10,820 bases of DNA from DATEXQ01 sp035256745 (GTDB taxonomy: Bacteria; Patescibacteriota; Microgenomatia; UBA8517). Where the stretch lies: the NCBI GenBank assembly GCA_035256745.1, contig DATEXQ010000015.1:1-10820 (forward strand). Reading direction: 5' to 3'. The notes below the pieces were generated by a model that was not told the DNA's origin, searched no databases, and saw nothing but the letters and a program-made list of their open reading frames with translations. The translations under genes were made by a program, and so were the position numbers. Shown in pieces: positions 7,313-10,820 of the stretch; position 1 is the first letter of the stretch, and each line of letters begins with the position of its first letter.

Positions 7313-7375
7313 ATGGATAAAAGAAAATTTTTTGATTATATAGCTACTACTATTTTATTGATTTTTAAGAAATGA
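7313..7375 (+). CDS. 20-codon mini-ORF overlapping the endonuclease start
   Basis: An ATG at 7313 opens a 20-residue frame with a basic/acidic start (MDKRKFFDY), a hydrophobic middle (IATTILLIF) and a KK end. Its TGA (7373-7375) overlaps the endonuclease ATG in an ATGA, an arrangement typical of translational coupling. The ATG lies about 8 bases after a promoter-like TAAAAT. It could be a leader peptide, the remnant of a broken gene, or a chance frame. I recognise no family, and nothing beyond position supports expression. Confidence 0.25.
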   Translation: MDKRKFFDYIATTILLIFKK

Positions 7376-8214
7376 AATTTACCAAAAGTCGATTGAAATA
7401 TCACATAAAAGAAAATTTTTTTAGTAGATGGAGCCGACAAATGGCGTATATTTTAGGTTTTACCTTTGCGGATGGAAATCTATACAAAACTTCTTTAGCA
7501 TGGGATATACAAAAGCGGGATATTGATATCTTAGAAAAGATTAATAAAGTTTTAAGATCTTCATATCCCATTAGTGTTAGAAGATTTTCAGTTCGTTTAC
7601 GGGTAAATAATCGAAGATTGATCAAAGGGGCAGAAAACAAAGGGTTGTTGCCAAGAAAAAGTTTTCGTTTGACTTTTCCGAAAATTCCTAAAATTTTTGT
7701 TAGACATTTTATTAGAGGCTATCTTGATGGTGATGGATGGATTGTCCACAGATCTGGCAGAAATGAAGTTGATTTAGGATTTGTGTGTGGGAATAAGAAG
7801 TTTTTGACAGACTTGAGTAATAGGGTCAAAGATAGGTTAAATATTTTAGGTAAAGTTAGAGTTAAATGCAAGATTACTCCAAGAGGGATAAAATCTAAAA
7901 CCTATCATTTAGAATATTATTCTTTAAATGCTCTAGAGGTTGCAAAATGGCTATTTGAAGATTTAAATGCTAACGACCTTTATCTTAAAAGAAAGTATTT
8001 AAAGTATTTAGAATCGAGGCAAGTTTATAAAGAGCTTTTGGTTAAAATGAGAGGTAAAAGACTGATTCAAAGGGAATTTAATAAACCGTTAAAGGTCATT
8101 CTTTTAGATTTGCACAAAAAAAAGGACCTGAACGGTGTGCAAATTGCTAATAAATTAGAGACCTCAATATCTTCTGTCTATCGGTGGTTGGAGGAAACGG
8201 GGGTAAAATATTAG
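7372..8214 (+). CDS. LAGLIDADG homing endonuclease with C-terminal HTH
   Basis: This is a single-chain, two-motif LAGLIDADG endonuclease that would cleave a long DNA target and copy its own gene into uncleaved sites. The first motif is YILGFTFADG (26-35, acidic residue D34) and the second is IRGYLDGDG (114-122, D121); each is followed by the mixed alpha/beta half-domain expected. The last 41 residues form a helix-turn-helix (about 251-277, VQIANKLETSISSVYRWL), probably for extra DNA contact. At 280 residues it has the usual length. It stands alone: no intein splice residues flank it and no host gene is split. It begins in an ATGA overlap with a mini-ORF and is followed by the glycosylase gene after 10 bases. 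It is the only mobile-type gene in the window; the frame is intact. Confidence 0.88.
   Translation: MKFTKSRLKYHIKENFFSRWSRQMAYILGFTFADGNLYKTSLAWDIQKRDIDILEKINKVLRSSYPISVRRFSVRLRVNNRRLIKGAENKGLLPRKSFRLTFPKIPKIFVRHFIRGYLDGDGWIVHRSGRNEVDLGFVCGNKKFLTDLSNRVKDRLNILGKVRVKCKITPRGIKSKTYHLEYYSLNALEVAKWLFEDLNANDLYLKRKYLKYLESRQVYKELLVKMRGKRLIQREFNKPLKVILLDLHKKKDLNGVQIANKLETSISSVYRWLEETGVKY
8204..8209 (+). promoter_or_regulatory. Possible -10 element for the UDG gene
   Basis: TAAAAT preceded by GGG lies in the last codons of the endonuclease gene. Transcription would start near 8216, about 9 bases before the glycosylase ATG at 8225. It repeats the GG-TAWRAT pattern found before the endonuclease and ftsK, but no -35 match is seen and the sequence also encodes the C-terminal Val-Lys-Tyr. 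Confidence 0.25.
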
Positions 8215-8224
8215 GGTTTCATTT

Positions 8225-8851
8225 ATGAATAAGGCTTTAGAACTACAAAAAATTTATAAGGCTATGGAGGATGATAAAAGCTTACCTCTTATTACAAAAC
8301 CTAAAGATATAATACCAGGTGAAGGAAATCCGAATGCGGAGGTAATTTTTATTGGCGAAGCTGGAGGATATCATGAATCTGTGCAAAGAAAACCTTTTGT
8401 GGGGAATGCTGGTATGTTGCTAAATCAACTACTTTTCTCAATTAAACTACCCAGGGAGGATGTTTATATAACTAATATGGTGAAAACCCGACCTCCAAAC
8501 AATCGCGACCCCCTACCGGAAGAGTTAAAGGCTTTCGAAGAATATTTAGACAGAGAGATAGATATTATTTCTCCAAAAGTAATTGTTACTTTAGGCCGCT
8601 TTTCCATGGCGAAGTTTTTTCCGGGCGTATTTATAAGTAGCGTTCATGGAAAACCCAAAGAACTTTTATGGAAAGCAAAAAGTATTACTGTTATACCCAT
8701 GTATCACCCAGCAGCTGGATTAAGAAGCTTAGACGTTAAAGAAAAATTAAAAGAAGATTTTCTGATGTTACCTGGAATTTTGGAAAAGACTAAACACCAA
8801 GAAACTGGTAATATAAAAAGAGAGGAAGTTGAACAAATAAAGCTTTTGTAA
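8225..8851 (+). CDS. Uracil-DNA glycosylase, family-4-like, without Fe-S cysteines
   Basis: UDGs remove uracil from DNA to begin base-excision repair. Family-4 landmarks appear in order: FIGEAGG (42-48; usual GExPG), KPFVGNAGMLL (56-66), TNMVKTRPPNNRDP (83-96), the helix EELKAFEEYL (99-108), and the second active-site motif HPAAGL (161-166). Family-4 enzymes carry a 4Fe-4S cluster held by an N-terminal CxxC, a Cys in KCRPPxNR and a Cys in the EExxxC helix. Here the N-terminal pair is absent, the third is Thr88 and the fourth is Phe104; the 208-residue protein has no cysteine. The Pro of GExPG is also Gly. The fold and motif B look intact, so a cluster-free but possibly active glycosylase is likely. 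It follows the endonuclease by 10 bases and precedes rnj by 8, so it is probably co-transcribed with rnj. Confidence 0.88.
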   Translation: MNKALELQKIYKAMEDDKSLPLITKPKDIIPGEGNPNAEVIFIGEAGGYHESVQRKPFVGNAGMLLNQLLFSIKLPREDVYITNMVKTRPPNNRDPLPEELKAFEEYLDREIDIISPKVIVTLGRFSMAKFFPGVFISSVHGKPKELLWKAKSITVIPMYHPAAGLRSLDVKEKLKEDFLMLPGILEKTKHQETGNIKREEVEQIKLL

Positions 8852-8859
8852 ATTTACTT

Positions 8860-10506
8860 ATGTTAAAGTTTATCGCCCTTTCGGGAACAATCGGAGTTAC
8901 TGAAAATCTTTACGTCTACGAATATGAAAATGACATGATAGTTGTTGATTGCGGCGTTGGTTTTCCCGAACCGGAAATGTTGGGGGTTGATTTGGTAATT
9001 CCAGACTTTAGTTATATCAGGAAAAATAGAAACAAACTAAGAGGAATTTTGATTTCCCATGGACACGAAGATCATCTTGGAGCACTACCGTTTTTACTCC
9101 GGGATGTAAAAGCTCCCGTATATTCAACAAAATTAGTTTCAGGATTTATCAGGGAAAAGCTTGATGATTATGAAATTAAGGGAGCAGATTTGAGAGTTTT
9201 TGATCCGGAGAAAGACGTATTGTCTCTTGGGAATTTTAAAGTAACTCCTTTTAGGGTTTCGCACTCCGTTCCTGATGGAGTCGGTTTTGCGATAGATACG
9301 CCTGACGGAAGAATCTTCCACGTTGCTGATTACAAATTTGACTGGACGCCTGTTGATCAAAGACCTTTTGATATCAACAAAGCCGCAATGCTTGCGGCAG
9401 GTGGATGTTTGGCATTGGCATCGGATTGCTTGGGAGCAACAACTCCGGGATATACCGAAAGTGAGGATGAAATTGAAGGAAGGATAGAAGATATTGTGGC
9501 TGGAGTTTCGGGACAGGTTTTTATAACTACCATATCGTCAAATATCTCCAGGATTCAACAAACCATTAATGTAGCAGCAAGATCAAATAGAAAAGTCAGT
9601 TTTATTGGAAGGTCAATCAACTCCAAAGCTGAAATCGCCAAAAGTCTTGGCTATTTACACTATCCAGAAGATTTAGTAATAGATCCCAGAAAAGCGGCAA
9701 AACTTCCCAAGGACCAAATAGTCTACATAATTTCCGGAAGTTATGGTCAACCGGGTAGTGCATTATATAGATTGGCATTGGAAGAGCATGATTTTCTTTC
9801 CCTGGAAGAAGGAGATATTGTAGTTTTTTCATCAGACCCCGCACCCCCTGGTTCAAAGACAAATGTGGATTTTGTGGTAGACAAATTAATTGAAGCAAAT
9901 GTAGACGTTCACTATTACGATATGCAGGAAGACTTGCACGTATCAGGACACGGAAGTATTGAGGATATTAAAATGCTTTTTGCACTTTTGTCTCCTGCCT
10001 ATTTTATTCCCATAGGAGGAACAGTCAGGCATATGAGGGCATATAGTAGTTTAGCCCAAAACATGGGCAACGAACCCGAACAGGTATTAGAATTAAGACC
10101 TGGAGAAGTGGTTGAGTTTGCAGGCGGAAAAGCAAGAAAGGGAAATAAAATTGAGGTTGAGGAAGTTTTGGTGGATGGTCTAGGGATTGGAGATGTGGGA
10201 AATATTGTCTTAAGAGACAGGAGATTATTGGCAAAGGAGGGAATTGCGATTGTTCTAATACAAATCGATAAATCCAAACAACAGCTGGTAAGCGACCCCG
10301 AAGTTATTAGTAGAGGATTTGTATTTGAGGCTAAAACAAAGAATTTTCTTCAGGAATCAGGAAAAAGATTAAGAAAGCAGATTGAAAAACGAAAGTTTCT
10401 AGATATCCATGTAGCCAGAGAAGTTACGGTTGATTTTTTGGAGAGATATTTCTATTCCGAAACCGGAAGAAGACCCATGGTTTTACCCATCATAGTAGAG
10501 ATTTGA
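8860..10506 (+). CDS. rnj: Ribonuclease J
   Basis: RNase J is a beta-CASP metallo-beta-lactamase nuclease with endonuclease and 5'-to-3' exonuclease activity in mRNA decay and rRNA maturation. In the 548 residues: motif I D30 (VVDCGVGFP), motif II HGHEDH (67-72), motif III H135 (VSHSVPD), motif IV D157 (VADYKFD), beta-CASP motif A D189 (SDCLGATTPGYTESE), motif B H364 (VSGHG) and the C-terminal part with VDGLGIGDVGNIVLRDR (438-454) and ISRGFVFEA (483-491), ending RRPMVLPIIVEI. Length and N-terminus are normal. The oddity is motif C: the usual PxHGE reads PIGGT (384-388), so the His that helps bind the second metal is Gly386. TGA stops the gene at the family's natural end. No Shine-Dalgarno site is seen before the ATG. 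Confidence 0.96.
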   Translation: MLKFIALSGTIGVTENLYVYEYENDMIVVDCGVGFPEPEMLGVDLVIPDFSYIRKNRNKLRGILISHGHEDHLGALPFLLRDVKAPVYSTKLVSGFIREKLDDYEIKGADLRVFDPEKDVLSLGNFKVTPFRVSHSVPDGVGFAIDTPDGRIFHVADYKFDWTPVDQRPFDINKAAMLAAGGCLALASDCLGATTPGYTESEDEIEGRIEDIVAGVSGQVFITTISSNISRIQQTINVAARSNRKVSFIGRSINSKAEIAKSLGYLHYPEDLVIDPRKAAKLPKDQIVYIISGSYGQPGSALYRLALEEHDFLSLEEGDIVVFSSDPAPPGSKTNVDFVVDKLIEANVDVHYYDMQEDLHVSGHGSIEDIKMLFALLSPAYFIPIGGTVRHMRAYSSLAQNMGNEPEQVLELRPGEVVEFAGGKARKGNKIEVEEVLVDGLGIGDVGNIVLRDRRLLAKEGIAIVLIQIDKSKQQLVSDPEVISRGFVFEAKTKNFLQESGKRLRKQIEKRKFLDIHVAREVTVDFLERYFYSETGRRPMVLPIIVEI

Positions 10507-10533
10507 GAAAAACCTTCTTCTAATATGTTTTTC
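10507..10533 (+). terminator. Weak inverted repeat after rnj
   Basis: GAAAAAC (10507-10513) and GTTTTTC (10527-10533) are perfect 7-base inverted repeats around a 13-base loop, starting right after the rnj stop. The stem is mostly A-U and no T run follows the second arm, so it would make a poor intrinsic terminator; it may only mark the transcript end. Confidence 0.2.
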
Positions 10534-10572
10534 CAAGATGCGATAATAGTATGTAAATTAAGGTATTTTGGG

Positions 10573-10578
10573 TATAAT
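10573..10578 (+). promoter_or_regulatory. Candidate -10 element of ftsK
   Basis: A perfect TATAAT preceded by TTTTGGG lies in the 88-base gap between rnj and ftsK. Transcription would start near 10585, about 10 bases before the ATG at 10595, too short for a Shine-Dalgarno site, and none is present. The -35 region has no good TTGACA match, so the G-rich extension may compensate. Confidence 0.5.
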
Positions 10579-10594
10579 AAAATGACCATAAAAC

Positions 10595-10820
10595 ATGAGC
10601 AAAAAACATAAAAGATTAAAATCCAAAAAAGCTTTTAGAATACGATTAAAACCGGGAACTGTTTATTCTATTGCTCAAGTAGTGTTTTTTACTTTAGCTG
10701 GGTTAATCGTTGTTTCTTTTGCAAGACAGGGTTTGATTCTGGTAAGGCTTAATGATTTATTAATTCGATATTTTTCCTGGACAACGGTCTTTTTACCTTT
10801 TATTTTCTTAACCTTTGGCT
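10595..10820 (+). CDS. ftsK: FtsK/SpoIIIE-like DNA translocase, N-terminal part (cut by window end)
   Basis: Only 75 codons are visible. After a very basic cytoplasmic start (residues 1-19, rich in Lys and Arg) comes a transmembrane segment (23-42), a short loop with GLILVRLNDLLIRYFSW (46-62), and the beginning of a second membrane segment (about 60-75) at the window end. This layout and wording resemble the membrane anchor of FtsK-like translocases, which pump DNA through the division septum; the motor domain would lie downstream and is not seen. The call rests on pattern recognition of the anchor alone, so another multi-pass membrane protein is possible. A strong TATAAT lies 16 bases before the ATG. 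Confidence 0.6.
   Translation, partial: MSKKHKRLKSKKAFRIRLKPGTVYSIAQVVFFTLAGLIVVSFARQGLILVRLNDLLIRYFSWTTVFLPFIFLTFG

Noticed and set aside
7372..8214. Intein or group I intron carrying the endonuclease
   Set aside because: No splice-junction Cys/Ser and His-Asn residues, and the flanks do not join into one protein; the gene has its own start and stop.
9999..10277. Minus-strand frames inside rnj
   Set aside because: Low-complexity translations antisense to the conserved C-terminal half of RNase J; shadows of the real frame.
10504..10506. TGA recoded as glycine (code 25)
   Set aside because: The TGA falls exactly at the natural RNase J C-terminus, and all long frames read through with TGA as stop.
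1..10820. CRISPR array, tRNA, rRNA or insertion sequence
   Set aside because: No spaced direct repeats, no tRNA-like cloverleaf or CCA-type ends, no rRNA sequence and no transposase were seen on either strand.

Overview
The window is an AT-rich, very compact bacterial segment with every gene on the + strand. The protein styles point to a Patescibacteria/CPR genome, most likely Microgenomates-like; this is inference from gene character, not from a search. The signs are a 469-residue IF2 with no N-terminal extension, several textbook enzymes stripped of a domain or of conserved residues, a freestanding LAGLIDADG endonuclease, few Shine-Dalgarno sites, and a start of ftsK typical of that group. 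TGA ends rnj at its natural C-terminus, so the code is the standard bacterial one and not the TGA=Gly code of Gracilibacteria.

Layout: nusA (20-1198), infB (1230-2639) and a degenerate DHH-family protein (2652-3500) form a tight translation/transcription cluster. A 105-base leader then precedes rpsO (3606-3875) and pnp (3885-6104). A 103-base gap leads to a Lon-type AAA+ ATPase that lacks both the Lon substrate domain and the protease domain (6208-7254). A 117-base gap with a promoter-like site and a 20-codon mini-ORF leads to a LAGLIDADG endonuclease with a C-terminal helix-turn-helix (7372-8214). Next come a family-4-like uracil-DNA glycosylase with no cysteine at all (8225-8851), RNase J (8860-10506), and the first 75 codons of an FtsK-like translocase (10595 onward, cut by the window end).

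The order nusA-infB-DHH-rpsO-pnp is a shortened form of the common bacterial nusA-infB-rbfA-nrnA-truB-ribF-rpsO-pnp cluster. PNPase and RNase J give the cell a 3'-to-5' and a 5'-to-3'/endo RNA-decay activity within 5 kb, with transcription (NusA) and translation (IF2, S15) factors beside them. No CRISPR array, tRNA, rRNA or insertion sequence was found.

The points most worth a second look are the family members missing expected catalytic or cofactor residues (DHH protein, Lon-like ATPase, UDG, and motif C of RNase J), a recurring GG-TAWRAT promoter-like element placed very close to start codons, and possible S15 autoregulatory structure in front of rpsO.
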